Numbered from the stretch's first letter, positions 32,286 through 42,829 are shown. The stretch: DNA of 64,000 nucleotides from Pseudocercospora fijiensis CIRAD86 (GCF_000340215.1 NW_006921533.1:1348192-1412191); one strand, 5' to 3'. The notes: a model not told the origin generated them from the letters alone. Numbers and translations are program-made.

Positions 32286-34553
32286 CTATTGGTTAACGAA
32301 CGACTGCCTGATCGCGGTCTCGGCCGCATCGGTGCCTTCCTGTGCGTCTTGTGCGTCCGCAGCAGCGGGTGCGACAGCTTCATCTGTTGGTGGCACTTCT
32401 TTGTCTGCGCTACCCGCACTATTTCCGTCCGCGTTCTTCTTCTCTTCTTCTTCCCTCCGCTGTCGCTCCTCATCCTCGCGCCTCCGAGCAGCCATTTCTT
32501 CTTCATTCCTTCTTCGCTCCTCCTCCTCGCGACCGCGCACATATGCCTCACCAATTCCTGGAAACAGACTTGCAACTAGCAGAGCAATGGTCCTCTCTAC
32601 CGGACGAAGATAATCTCGCAGCCACTGGAGTCGCTCATTGCGTTGCCTTCGATCTTCATCTAATAGACGTTGAGCAAGTTGTTCAGGTGTCGGCATCTGT
32701 CCAGCTCGGCCATCCGCGGCGGCGGGCTGGCCCGGCTGTTGAGGTTGAGCCGGCGGCTGGCCTTGAATGTTCTGTTGCGGCTGTGCCGGTCTTGGCCGAC
32801 CGTCGTTCACAACACCATCCCACCATCTTCTGACTGCAGCGCCATCGCCCAGCAAACCTTGCCTCATGAACCAAAACCCAAGACCTATCGCGATGAGTGC
32901 CAATGGCCTCCTCCAGCCTAGATTAGCGCCGAGGAGGAAGTAGGCGAAAATGAGAATGCGCAGAAGTAGCCACATGTGGTTGATGAACGGCGCCATAGGG
33001 CCTAATGGATCCGGTTGCGCTGGGGCCATTTGTGCTTGAGCTCCTTGCGCAGGCTGAGCAGCAGCAGGTTGTCCTTGAGCAGCAGGCTGATTTTGTTGTG
33101 CTTGCATATTGGCGGCGGTTGGTGTATCTGATGACTGCGTCGTAGGTGATGGCTGCAGACCAACCTGCAGAGATCTCCCTAGCCGCAGGCGAGCACCTGC
33201 AAAAGTGCCGTGCTGAGGAGAGAACAGAATTGCTTGAGGGCCGGTGGGCGACGACAGCAGGTAAGCCGTCACATCAGTAGGCTGCGAAGATGGTGAAACA
33301 TGTTGCTGTGACTGAAGTATGCCTTGTGCGCGCTGTTGCCATGTCTGTTGATGGCCGAGCGGCGGTTGCGAAGTTGAGCGAGCTATCTGGGCTCCGGTAG
33401 CGTTGGGCAATGTCCCCAGGGCGGGATTAGGTTGAGCTGCCCGATTTCGCGCCGAGCTGCCAAGGTGTAGTGGATCGATGTAATCGTTCAGTGACTGAGT
33501 CCGCCGATCCAGCTGTTCAATGCGGTTTCGACCCTCGTCTGTATCCGCTTGCCCTCTGATCTCGTCTAGCATGCGACGCATCTCCACGATGTGATTGCGA
33601 GCCTGGTCCAGTGCAGATGGACCATTCCCACGAGCTTGAGTTTGTGGTGGCATGCCAGGAAGTGATGGAAGGCCCATGGGCGCATGATGAAGATTAGGTA
33701 AAGCATGATTGCCAAGTTGCGTGGGATTAAAAGCAAAGCTTTGCTGGTGAATGACCACACGTTCGCCATTGGGTCCATAACCCTCAATGTGCATGCCTTG
33801 ATTCACGGGGTGGGAAGGCGGCTGTGAGATGCTGCGCGGTGGCTGGGGATGTGATGTTAGACTGGTTGCACGATGGTTGTGTCCTCCTTCGGCAGCAGCA
33901 TCCGCCTGAGGAGGACCGTTTTGACCCGGCACATGCTGAGCCTGCTGAGCCTGTGTCATCTGCTGTTGCCGCATTCGCAGTGCATGTTGCTGCTGGGCAA
34001 GGGTAAGGGCTTGGTGTTGCAGGTGCGCCTGCATTTGCTGTTGTTGAGCGAAGAGGGCGGCCTGATGGACCTGAGCATGCTGAGGGTGAACTCCATGCAG
34101 TATGTTCTGCGCAGGCTGCTGCTGCTGCTGTGGTGGTGCTGCCTGGCTTTGGGCCTGTTGTGCTTGTGCCGGACTCGCGGATCTAACAGGTGTGCCTACG
34201 CCTCTCCTTTGGGAGGAAGCATGCGGTATTGGGGCATTGGCGGCGCCTTCGCCCTTGACCAGCAGATGCACATAGTACTTGACTTGTTCCGGGGCCCTCC
34301 TCACGTTCAGCGCATCGGCCAGCGTTTGCTCGTCATCGACCAACGCTCGTCCTCCATACAGTATTCTAAGCCTTTCCGGAGCGGGAGTCGATGGCAGCGA
34401 TTGTGATAAACGCTGTCTGATCTGCCCGATGGTTTGGCTGACGGGCACTTCATCGCCCAGTGAGAAGTCGTCGATGCCATCAGCGAGATGTCCTGGCGGC
34501 ACTTTGATGTTTAGAGTGATGGCTTTCGGAGGTTCGGCGGGTGGTGGTGCCAT
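32286..34553 (-). CDS. Ubiquitin-like domain membrane protein, Herp/Usa1-like
   Basis: From ATG 34553, 755 residues. Residues about 12-100 form a ubiquitin-like fold (ITLNIKVPPGHLADG, RLRILYGGRALVDDEQTLAD). A long Gln/Pro/Ala-rich disordered region follows, rich in QQQQ. Two adjacent hydrophobic helices lie at about 520-570 (INHMWLLLRILIFAYFLLGA and RPLALIAIGLGFWFM), then a proline/glutamine linker and a terminal Arg/Glu coiled coil. N-terminal UBL plus a hairpin membrane segment is the plan of mammalian HERPUD and yeast Usa1, scaffold subunits of the Hrd1 complex that degrades misfolded ER proteins. Orthology is inferred from architecture only. It is divergent from the PSD1 gene, with 350 bp between start codons. 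Confidence 0.72.
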   Translation of the reverse strand: MAPPPAEPPKAITLNIKVPPGHLADGIDDFSLGDEVPVSQTIGQIRQRLSQSLPSTPAPERLRILYGGRALVDDEQTLADALNVRRAPEQVKYYVHLLVKGEGAANAPIPHASSQRRGVGTPVRSASPAQAQQAQSQAAPPQQQQQPAQNILHGVHPQHAQVHQAALFAQQQQMQAHLQHQALTLAQQQHALRMRQQQMTQAQQAQHVPGQNGPPQADAAAEGGHNHRATSLTSHPQPPRSISQPPSHPVNQGMHIEGYGPNGERVVIHQQSFAFNPTQLGNHALPNLHHAPMGLPSLPGMPPQTQARGNGPSALDQARNHIVEMRRMLDEIRGQADTDEGRNRIEQLDRRTQSLNDYIDPLHLGSSARNRAAQPNPALGTLPNATGAQIARSTSQPPLGHQQTWQQRAQGILQSQQHVSPSSQPTDVTAYLLSSPTGPQAILFSPQHGTFAGARLRLGRSLQVGLQPSPTTQSSDTPTAANMQAQQNQPAAQGQPAAAQPAQGAQAQMAPAQPDPLGPMAPFINHMWLLLRILIFAYFLLGANLGWRRPLALIAIGLGFWFMRQGLLGDGAAVRRWWDGVVNDGRPRPAQPQQNIQGQPPAQPQQPGQPAAADGRAGQMPTPEQLAQRLLDEDRRQRNERLQWLRDYLRPVERTIALLVASLFPGIGEAYVRGREEEERRRNEEEMAARRREDEERQRREEEEKKNADGNSAGSADKEVPPTDEAVAPAAADAQDAQEGTDAAETAIRQSFVNQ

Positions 34554-34903
34554 GGTGTCGAGCTGGAGTGGAGTGGAGTGGAGTGGAGGCAGTGGCGGTG
34601 GTATTATCGTCGCAATGGCTAACACACCAGAGGATTACAAGGCGTATAGTATGGTATGGCCATGTTGGTGTATTCACAAGCCAGGCTCCAGCTGTCCTGT
34701 TGCCCTGCAGCCGCGAACTCCAGAGCCGCAGTCCAGCCCGCAGCCCTGGCGCTTTTATTCCATTGTACAACTACGTCAGCGGTCCATCTCGGCTCGACTT
34801 CCTTTGGCCGATCGATCCTCACGTCAGGCTTCGGGGATTTCGATATTGGGAGGCGCATCTGGGGCGGAGCCTGAGATGGCATAGAGACAGTCCGCACCGC
34901 ACC
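34554..34903. promoter_or_regulatory. Divergent promoter region, Herp-like / PSD1
   Basis: 350 bp between two start codons. It contains a short GGAGTGGAGTGGAGTGGAG repeat near 34567-34585 just upstream of the Herp-like ATG. Shared regulation of an ER quality-control gene and a phospholipid gene is only a possibility. Confidence 0.4.
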
Positions 34904-36679
34904 ATGTCGCCGACGGTAGCACGCCAATGCCAATACCGATACCAATGCCGCGTCGTGCTCGTCCTCCGCACTTTTCCTCCGCGCGCGAGGCCACAATACC
35001 AACGACAACCCTTCTCCTCCGCATTCAAGCCGCAACGGGAACATCGTAAGTCCTCCTTCCGAGCACGATTAGGTGAAGCATGGCGAAGCACACCCATAGT
35101 CTGGAAGCCGATCCCAGTCGGCCTGGGCATTGCCTTTCTAGCTGCGTTCCAGTTCTACCGAATCAACGAGCGGGAACGAAGGAGAGAAGAGGAAGCATGG
35201 CGTCGCAGCAAAGATGATCCAGAAGACGAATTTGACTGGGGAGACTTAGGCTCGCCCAAGCGCAGAGAACGCATACGCCCCGCGGGACCATGGAGTGTAC
35301 AGATCATGAGTACCATTCCGCTCAAGGCATTGAGCAGATGGTGGGGATGGTTCAACAGCATCGACATACCCTACAGCTTCCGAGTGCCGGGCTTCAAGCT
35401 ATATGGCTGGGTGTTTGGTGTCAACTTTGATGAGGTGTCGGAGCCCGACTTGCACACATACAAGAATCTGTCCGAATTCTTCTATCGCAAATTGAAACCC
35501 GGCGTGCGACCGCTGGATCCTCATCCAAATGCCCTTCTATCGCCCGCAGACGGCAGGATTGTGCAATTCGGCGTCATCGAGCATGGTGAAGTCGAGCAGG
35601 TCAAGGGCGTGACGTACAGCGTGGATTCACTGCTCGGGCAGCAGCCTGCAAGCAAAGCTACGAGCAACGTCACAGCAACGGAAGGCTCCCCAAAGCCTTC
35701 GCAAGAAAGGACAAGATTCGGTGACGAGGAGTCAATTCACGAAGATGCGGAATTCGCTCGCGTGAATGGCATCTCTTATACCTTGCCCAACCTGCTCTCG
35801 GGAGCTGCGTCAACGCCAAGAGGCAGATCTTGGTGGAAGAAGCCCAAGCACCCTGATCCAAAGAATGCAGATCCACAGATGAGAGAAGGCGGATCAAAAG
35901 ATCACCACTTGCCTCATCCAGCGTCATTGTCCGATCAGTCAACGCCATCGTCCAGCTCATCCGAAAGAGAAGTGCAAAAGGATCTCGAAACAGGACCGAA
36001 TGCACCACGACCATGGTACTATCCGGCTGCGAAAGAAGTACCAACCGCATTATACTACTGCGTTGTATATCTCGCGCCTGGCGACTATCATCGATTCCAC
36101 TCGCCTGTTTCATGGGTTGTGGAAAGCAGAAGACATTTTGCAGGTGAGCTGTACAGTGTCAGTCCTTTCCTAGTAAAGAACCTGCCAGGTCTATTCACAC
36201 TCAACGAGAGAGTTGTACTACTCGGTCGATGGAAGTATGGTTTCTTCAGCTACACGCCTGTCGGTGCCACGAATGTCGGCTCCATCGTCATCAATTTCGA
36301 TAAAGAACTGAGGACGAACAGCTTGCTCACTGACACCCTGGCGGACAAAGCCGCCGAGGAGGCTGCAGAGAGAGGTGAACCATACTCAGGCTATGCCGAG
36401 GCTACGTATACTTCTGCCTCGCCTGTCCTGGGTGGCCACGCATTACGGAAGGGAGAGGAAATGGGAGGCTTCCAATTAGGCAGCACCATCGTCATGGTGT
36501 TTGAAGCTCCAAAGGGCAAGAGGCCCAGCTTCGATGAAGGATTCATTGGCGATGGTACGAAGAGGAAAGGTGGTTGGCAGTGGTGCATTGAGAAGGGCCA
36601 GAAAGTGAAAGTTGGAGAGAAGCTCGGCTTTGTCGACGAGGAAGATCAGGACGGTCCTCTCTTTAGAGAAAAGCGATAA
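34904..36679 (+). CDS. PSD1: Phosphatidylserine decarboxylase, mitochondrial (Psd1)
   Basis: A single exon encodes 591 residues from ATG 34904; the longer upstream frame lacks a sensible start. The N-terminus is Arg-rich and amphipathic (a mitochondrial presequence) and is followed by one membrane segment at about 65-82 (PIPVGLGIAFLAAFQFY). The catalytic body contains LLSPADGRIVQFG, the DYHRFHSPVSW histidine motif, FVSP-like SVSPFLVKNLPGLF and the autocatalytic LGST motif (Ser527), where the chain splits to create the pyruvoyl group. It converts phosphatidylserine to phosphatidylethanolamine at the inner mitochondrial membrane. An insert of about 130 residues (about 250-380), rich in Ser, Lys and Asp, separates two parts of the core; filamentous-fungal Psd1 proteins often carry such an insert. 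Confidence 0.95.
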   Translation: MSPTVARQCQYRYQCRVVLVLRTFPPRARPQYQRQPFSSAFKPQREHRKSSFRARLGEAWRSTPIVWKPIPVGLGIAFLAAFQFYRINERERRREEEAWRRSKDDPEDEFDWGDLGSPKRRERIRPAGPWSVQIMSTIPLKALSRWWGWFNSIDIPYSFRVPGFKLYGWVFGVNFDEVSEPDLHTYKNLSEFFYRKLKPGVRPLDPHPNALLSPADGRIVQFGVIEHGEVEQVKGVTYSVDSLLGQQPASKATSNVTATEGSPKPSQERTRFGDEESIHEDAEFARVNGISYTLPNLLSGAASTPRGRSWWKKPKHPDPKNADPQMREGGSKDHHLPHPASLSDQSTPSSSSSEREVQKDLETGPNAPRPWYYPAAKEVPTALYYCVVYLAPGDYHRFHSPVSWVVESRRHFAGELYSVSPFLVKNLPGLFTLNERVVLLGRWKYGFFSYTPVGATNVGSIVINFDKELRTNSLLTDTLADKAAEEAAERGEPYSGYAEATYTSASPVLGGHALRKGEEMGGFQLGSTIVMVFEAPKGKRPSFDEGFIGDGTKRKGGWQWCIEKGQKVKVGEKLGFVDEEDQDGPLFREKR

Positions 36680-37286
36680 ATCTGAGGGCACAAAAGTGCT
36701 GGATGCACTGCCGGGGTTACATCTTGGTGAGCGCTTTCTTCAATGTACACATTAAGCTCATGTCTTGGTGCTTAGATACCCAACTCATGGACCGCATTGC
36801 CTCCGTGTAGCATGACGCATTCCGGTCCAAGTGCATTTGGAAAACTTTGATCTGCAATGTGGTGACCATGGTCAGTATAGTCTACCAAAGCTGCAGTTGC
36901 GAGTTCATCAGGCCTGGTCAGACATATGTACAGCAAGCTCCAGCTATATACCTCGTCGGGTTGAACATATGAGACTGCCGTTGGCGTCTGAGAACACATA
37001 TACACAGGTCATACACGGGTCATACACTGTACAACCCATATTGGTCATGGACTGCTGCTTGGCATGACTTCAGATAAGGCCGTCGGATTCACGGAGCAAA
37101 GGATGCTCCGGTTATAAAATTCAATCACAATTGCCGGAAGTGGAGATATCCGCTGTTTACTAGGATATTCCTATACACATCAACGTGGAGATCCCTTGTC
37201 AATACTCAATCCGACATCATGTAAGCTCAGTTTGAGTTCGAGCCACGCAATCCCCGCATGAGTTGACTACAGGTCAAATATGAGTG
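36680..37286. other. Spacer with TATA-like box before the P450
   Basis: About 600 bp. TATAAAA at 37113-37119 lies about 170 bp before the P450 start, and GTAAGC...ACTACAG at about 37219-37272 could be a 5'-UTR intron. Nothing else is seen. Confidence 0.4.
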
Positions 37287-39084
37287 ATGCGACTCGCCTT
37301 TGCTGGGGCTAGTATACTGAATATCCGGCAGGATCTAGAAGACGTAATGGGTCTGCATTTCAGTCTCTACACTATCTTTGTCCTGATCGAGCTAGCCGTC
37401 GAAGCACTCACAGCCTTGGGAATACTATGGCTTGCAATCGACTACCTTCGAGTGCTATGGCTACGCAGGAGACTTCCACCAGGTCCCTTTCCCTTACCAT
37501 TAATTGGTAACCACTTGGACATGCGGATGCAACGTCCTTGGCGTCATTGGGAAAAGCTGTCGTTCGAAGTCTACAAAAATCCCATGATCACTCTTTGGAA
37601 TGGTCATCGACCAGTCATCTGTTGTAACGATGCTTGGACAATCTCTGACATGTTTGAAAAGCGAGCGACGATTTATTCTTCACGACCCAGAATGATTATG
37701 ATGGGCGACGTGATCAATACCACGAAACATAATCAAGTCTGTTTGAAATATGATGATCAGTGGAGGCTGCATCGGAAGTTGAGCGTAATCTTCACCATGG
37801 CCATACACTGATCGGCACTAATTTCATTGATCATCAACAGCACTCCGTGGTGGGCACTCAAGTAGTCCGAGCCTATCGCGGCTTCCAAAGCTCCGAAACC
37901 AAGATCCTACTCGAAGACCTCCTGACCCGCCCGGACAACTACGTGCCAGCCATCGAACGCTACTCCTGCTCCATCGTCTCAATCGTTGGTTGGGGCCGTC
38001 GTATCAAAGACACCAACGACCCCGTAGCCCAACGAGCCCTAGAATCCATGGAGGTCGTCAATGCCGTCATCCCCGGACAAGCCATGATGGAGATGATGCC
38101 CTGGTTATTAGAGCTCCCGAGCTGGATCAACCCTCTACCAAAACTCATCTGTGCTGTTGGTGATCGACTCAACACCTTCTGGCAAGAAATGACGGAAGAA
38201 GCTGCCGCCACAAGCGAAGACGAAGACTTGTTTTCGAAACGTCTCATCAAAGAACGCGATGCGGGAACGATCAATGCTCGAGAATTGGGCAACTTGGTTT
38301 CGAACCTCATCGGCGGCGGAGTCGACACGACATCCAGTTCCATGATCTCCTTCATCCTAGCCATGTGCGTCTTCCCCGAAGTCCAGAAAAAAGCCCAAGA
38401 AGAACTCGATCGCGTCGTCGGCCGTTCCCGCATCCCAGACTGGGGCGACGAGGACTCATTACCCTACATCACCGCCACGGCCACGGAAACTCTCCGCTGG
38501 AGAACCGTCACCACCCTCGGCGGCATCCCCCACGCCCCGACCCAAGACGACGAATATCGTGGCTACCATATCCCCAAAGATACCTGGATCGTTGGCAATG
38601 TCTGGGCCATCCATCGAAATCCTAAAGATTACCCTGACCCGGATGGGTTTCGGCCCGAGAGGTTTTTGGAAGGGAGTGAGTGGTATCGACCGCATCCTAG
38701 CAAGAAGGGACATGCGGCTTTTGGGTGGGGGAGGAGACAGTGTAGTGGACAACCGCTGGCGGAACAGGGACTTTGGCTTGTTACGGCGAGGTTTCTTTGG
38801 GCTTTTGAGATTAAGCCGGGAGTGGATGAGGAGGTCAGTCTAAGCATTAAAAAAACCCCATCTTTGTGTGTGTGAGTACCTGCTGATGATGAGTTTGATA
38901 GGGGAATGAGGTGAAACTTGACATTTTTGCGTATACTCCAAGTGAGAATCAGAGGCCTGAACCTTTTTCGGTACGGTTCATTCCTAGGAGTCCCGAGATT
39001 AGGGATTTGATTCTTCGTGAGGCTGAGAGGGCTAGAGAGGAGCTAAAAAGATTTGATGGGGAGACGAAGGTTAGGATGTCGTAG
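37287..39084 (+). CDS. Cytochrome P450 monooxygenase (first)
   Basis: Three exons, 37287-37784, 37841-38833 and 38902-39084, encode 557 residues. The intron joins read HRKLSHSVVGTQVV and VDEEGNEVKLDIF. The N-terminus has a membrane anchor (FVLIELAVEALTALGILWLA) and then the proline hinge RRLPPGPFPLPLIGN. The I-helix is GGGVDTTSSS, the K-helix is ETLRW, the PERF-region is FRPERF, and the haem loop is FGWGRRQCSG with Cys467. It resembles the fungal class of P450s annotated as O-methylsterigmatocystin-oxidoreductase-like, but the substrate cannot be told. An alternative start at 37347 (MGLHFSLYTIFV) would put the anchor closer to the N-terminus. The C-terminal extension of about 40 charged residues after FIPRSPEI is typical of this group. 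No backbone enzyme of a biosynthetic cluster is nearby. Confidence 0.9.
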
Positions 39085-39570
39085 TCGAGGGAGAGTTGGG
39101 AGAAGGTGAGCTGGTGGTAGTGGATATGGCTTTGCCTCACAGAGCTGGTGCCGGGAGGTTTGCTGCGTGCGGCTTGCCTGTCAGTCATGGCGTCAAGGAC
39201 AATTGAGCATTACATTACCCCATATTCATCCACAATTGTCACCATTTGTAGTAGATATATATATAAATTACCGTACAGGCAGGGCGGGTAGCTGAGCAAA
39301 GCGAGATCTAAGTAGAAGCAGCGTTCCTCCTGCCCTGTCTGCCGTTCTAAAATCAGGCATTATTGCTTTGACTTCTTTTTGGGATTTCTCCCAATCAGAT
39401 TTTCTGCACGTGATTTCTTACTGCACAACCTCTCTCAAACTTGGTCGTAGCATATGGAGAGTACGCTCGTCAAGGAGTGAGTGGATTGTGGCGGAAGCTG
39501 GGAATATATAAGGCGGGAAAGAAGGGCAAGCAGCCAGGGAAGGCGAACTTCTACGCTCCTCCAACCCACC
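39085..39570. other. Convergent spacer, no gene
   Basis: About 490 bp between the P450 stop and the GST-like stop. It includes a short ATATATATATA tract near 39256. No gene is seen. Confidence 0.4.
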
Positions 39571-40682
39571 CTAAATCGCACTCACACTACTCGACTGCCC
39601 CAATCCCACCTTATCCATGACTTTCTCAACCACACCCTTGACCGGCAAATCCGCCGATCGATGAATTATATACCCGATTCTTGGAAAATGCACTCTCAAC
39701 CCATTCTCAAGCTCAATAACAACCTTATTCGTATTCAATCCCACAAGCTTGCCATGCTGAGGATGTTGACCGGGCTCGGCGTCTGTAGGCTCAACGTAAA
39801 GTTCGTCTCCAGCCTTGTATTGCAAAGGATCTTTGGGATCGATGCCGACATGTGGGACAGCGTATTCGGAGGCGAAAAGGAGGTTGCGGGCCTCTTGTTC
39901 GTTGATTTTGTCGTTTTGCTCGAGTTCGGGGGCGTGGTGGGGGATGCTTTCGATCCTGGATATCGTATTAGCATTTTAGGACTGAGTGAGGGTATGTCTC
40001 TCGGACCAGTGATAAAACTTAGGCCACTCATCTCTGCCAAGACCCGGCTGCTTCTCCATATCCAAAGTCTTCATCGCCCATTTCAACATCCACATGGCAT
40101 GAATATCTGCCAAACCACATTCTTGTCCGGCGATCCAAGGTCCTTGCGATAGGAAGTCGTTCTCAACCGTTTCGATCAAAGACCTCAGCTCGGAAGCAGC
40201 ATTGGTCTGCAATCTGCTGTAGTCTGCTCTGCCGAAAAGCGGAAAGAGGTCTTTGCGATCGTTCTGCAATTGCTTGTTATTGAAGTCGACGGGCACGCAG
40301 GGTAAAGCTACCCAGAAACTTCGGTATCCCCAGGCTTCAAATGATCGATCGGCTGGAGATGTTTTGAGCGCTTTGCCTTGCTGCTCAAGCAGGCTTTGCA
40401 TGGCTTCGATGAAGCTCGCGTTGTCGGGGAAGACATCTTTGCCTATGCTCAGGACTGGGACGCGACGGTATGTGATTCCCAGATTTCGAAGGATTGGGCG
40501 TGGGATGAAGAATGGCTGTTCGCAGACCTTGAAAGGCGTTTTGGTTGCGTAGAGATAGTTCCGAGATTTTTGCGCATTTGGAGCGAATTCTGGGGGAAGG
40601 TCAGTAGAAGTGTGCGTACACGATTTTTAGGGTGTCTACACGCACGATAGTCCCAGGCGATGACTGGTGGTAAGGATGGCAT
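39571..40682 (-). CDS. Glutathione S-transferase-like protein with C-terminal extension
   Basis: Three exons, 40682-40646, 40589-40007 and 39955-39571, give 334 residues. The first join reads DYQFAPNAQKSRNYLY. The second intron (40006-39956, donor GTCCGA, branch TGCTAATAC) joins YHWIESIPHHAPEL. The N-terminal thioredoxin-like part has FAPNAQKSRN, CEQPFFIPRPILRNLGITYRRVPVL and IGKDVFPDNASFIEAM, the pattern of fungal GST-like proteins. Residues about 95-215 are the all-helical GST C-domain (GPWIAGQECGLADIHAMWML). Beyond it lies an extension of about 110 residues with a small beta-rich module (LYVEPTDAEPGQHPQHGKLV, VVIELENGLRVHFPRIGY) found in such fungal proteins. The substrate is unknown; detoxification is inference. 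It is convergent with the P450. Confidence 0.85.
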
Positions 40683-41045
40683 AATGAGTGTAGCTAGTGT
40701 TGGTCCACAGATATCAATGTAAGTATCGATGCTGCTGCCCTGAAATATAAGTATGCCACAGCCATTCTATCATTGCTTGAGCTACGATTTGGTTTGGAGT
40801 TCTAGGCCCCCATACCCCTCAAGGCCGGAGGATGGGAGTTTGGCGAAGAAGTAACTCACGCGAAGTGGCATGAAGCTACATCGGGCCACGTGATTTTGAA
40901 CTGCATTTGGCAGTTCTGGACGCATCAGCCGCGGCCTAGATGTCTCAGGAGATTGGGTGAGGTCGCCTATCCGCATCCACGTGGATAACTTATGTAGAAG
41001 CAGGACATTATTGAGAAGCCGAACTTGACGGGACCTGCCACTGTG
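40683..41045. other. Spacer before the repeat array
   Basis: About 360 bp. It is the GST-like promoter side on the left, and a GGCCACGTGATTT site lies near 40885. No gene is seen. Confidence 0.35.
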
Positions 41046-41480
41046 CCGCGCGCGACTGCATTTTACCTCGTCGGTCGTAGATTCTTTCTCGCGTTACAGT
41101 CGCCGTTTCCCTTTCCTAGACGGCCTATAGGAAGGTTTACGTTCGTTCCTTCCGCTCGCTCCGCGCTTCGCCTTACTTTGCCGCGCGCGACTGTATTTCA
41201 CCTCGTCGGTCGTAGATTCTTTCTCGCGTTGCAGTCGCCGTTTCCGTTTCCGTTTCCTAGACGGCCTATAGGAAGGTTCACGTTCCTTCCTTCCGCTCGC
41301 TCCGCGCCTCGCCTCGCCTCACTTTACCGCGCGCGACTGCATTTCACCTCGTCGGTCGTAGATTCTTTCTCGCGTTGCAGTCGCCGTTTCCGTTTCCGTT
41401 TCCTGGACGGCCTATAGGAAGGTTCACGTTCCTTCCTTCCGCTCGCTCCGCGCCGCGCCGCGCCTCGCCTCGCCTCGCTC
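41046..41480. repeat. Three GC-rich tandem repeats of about 135-150 bp
   Basis: Units start at 41046, 41181 and 41327, each with CCGCGCGCGACTG. Each unit includes CTCGTCGGTCGTAGATTC, GACGGCCTATAGGAAGG and TCCGCTCGCTCCGCGC. The unit length varies with the number of TTTCCG sub-repeats and GCCTC words. Most single-base differences between units are TA in one copy against CA or TG in another, a RIP-like pattern, yet the array stays GC-rich. It ends about 40 bp before the SRA gene's start codon, so it forms that gene's promoter or 5' UTR. Confidence 0.88.
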
Positions 41481-41520
41481 CCAATCACACCTTGGAGCAT
41501 GGCACAATATCCGTCCCATC

Positions 41521-42829
41521 ATGGCAGGACCTCTGGCCTCTGCTCGCACCATCAAGAAAGCCAGCATCAGCTCGGCTGACGCGGGCGAGGCCAAGGAGAC
41601 ATGGCCATTGACCCGCGATCACCTTCGGAAGCAGGCCCGCTGGATTCGAGACACGCTTGATCCTCAAGTCGCGCAGGATGGGCCGGATGCCCTGCATTCA
41701 GACGACATCCTGACCCTGGACGAGCTTCTTCGCGGCCTCGTGGGCGCTGGTCTTGGCGTCGAGGACATCCGCTACAGCCGCATGCACCTGGCCGTGAATG
41801 CGATTGCGGGAAAGGCGACACGCTGGCCAAGCAAGTTGATTGACCGATGCGAGAGTCTGAAGGCCGCCTGGGAGCAGCATTATGGCCTTCTTTCAGCGCT
41901 AGGGACACCACTGTATGAGGCGGGAGGACGACTGCATGGTATTTGCAAGCCAGAAGACCTGAGCAAGGAAAAGCTGCTGGTCAAATGGATGAGAACCGCA
42001 GGAGTCAAGATCAGTCCAACGGTGGCGAGAAAGCCCGGTGCGCTCGGATTCGCTCCCGGCTCGTAGGCTGCTCCTTCGGTCATTTGACATCCAGCTCCTG
42101 ACAAGATCGCAGGTGGTGGATCAATCCTTTCTTCGCCTACCGAGACGGCATCATCGACAATGGCAATAGCGGCGGTGGCGTCGTTTCCGATGCTGCTGGT
42201 GCATACGCGGTCGTTCTGACTGCAGGCGACGAGATCTCTGGTCCAAATCCAGACAGCTTCCAGTACAGATGTAGAGACAAGGATCCAGGCCGCTATCGGT
42301 TGACAGCGGGCACGCCAGAGTCGCGGCATCCCGTACGAATCCTCAGAAGCCATTGTCTGCAGTCCTTGTGGAAGCCGAGAGCCGGGCTCAGATACGATGG
42401 CTTGTACGTACAGACAAGGAATCAATGCAGCCTAGAAGAAGCATGTCGAGGCATTTTTTGCAATCCAATCATGCTGAGTGAGCTCGCAGGCATAAAGTCA
42501 CCGGCTGGACGATCAAGCATGACAACAGAACCAACCAGATGCTCTACATAGTCAATTTCCAGCGTCTTCCAACCGAGCCGAGCATGGAAATCGTCCTGAA
42601 AAGACCTTGGTCGGACGAAGTCGAAGATTATACAGAGTACAAGCGCATTCGAAATCTTCAACGTGAGAAGCAGAAGGCAGCTCTGAAGCCTGTTTTGACG
42701 CTGGCAACGGATGGCATCAATGAAGGCAAGTCAACGCCGATTCCAGAGTTGTACGATCCCGAGACTCCACAAGGCACGATATACATGCTTGAGCACGAGG
42801 CCGCTGGCGATTCGGGCCAAGAATTCTAG
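41521..42829 (+). CDS. SRA-YDG domain protein (putative methylated-DNA reader)
   Basis: Three exons, 41521-42062, 42113-42403 and 42490-42829, encode 390 residues with exact phases. Residues 1-180 are helical and uncharacterised (WPLTRDHLRKQARWIRDTLD, GICKPEDLSKEKLLVKWM). From the splice join PGSWWINPFFAYRDGIIDN onward an SRA (SET- and RING-associated) domain follows: AAGAYAVVLTAGDEISG, then RHPVRILRSHC, the YDG motif at about 275-277 (GLRYDGLHKVTGW) and VNFQRLP. SRA domains flip out and bind 5-methylcytosine or hydroxymethylcytosine, as in UHRF1. The protein has no RING, SET or nuclease domain, so it may be a stand-alone reader. The short acidic tail ends EHEAAGDSGQEF. An upstream ATG at 41499 is out of frame. 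A link with genome defence or RIP is inference. Confidence 0.83.

Noticed and set aside
41025..41417. Rightward frame through the three GC-rich repeats (repeating VGRRFFLALQSPFPF)
   Set aside because: The frame is open only because the repeat lengths keep phase for a while; it breaks in the third unit, and the base differences are not biased to silent sites.
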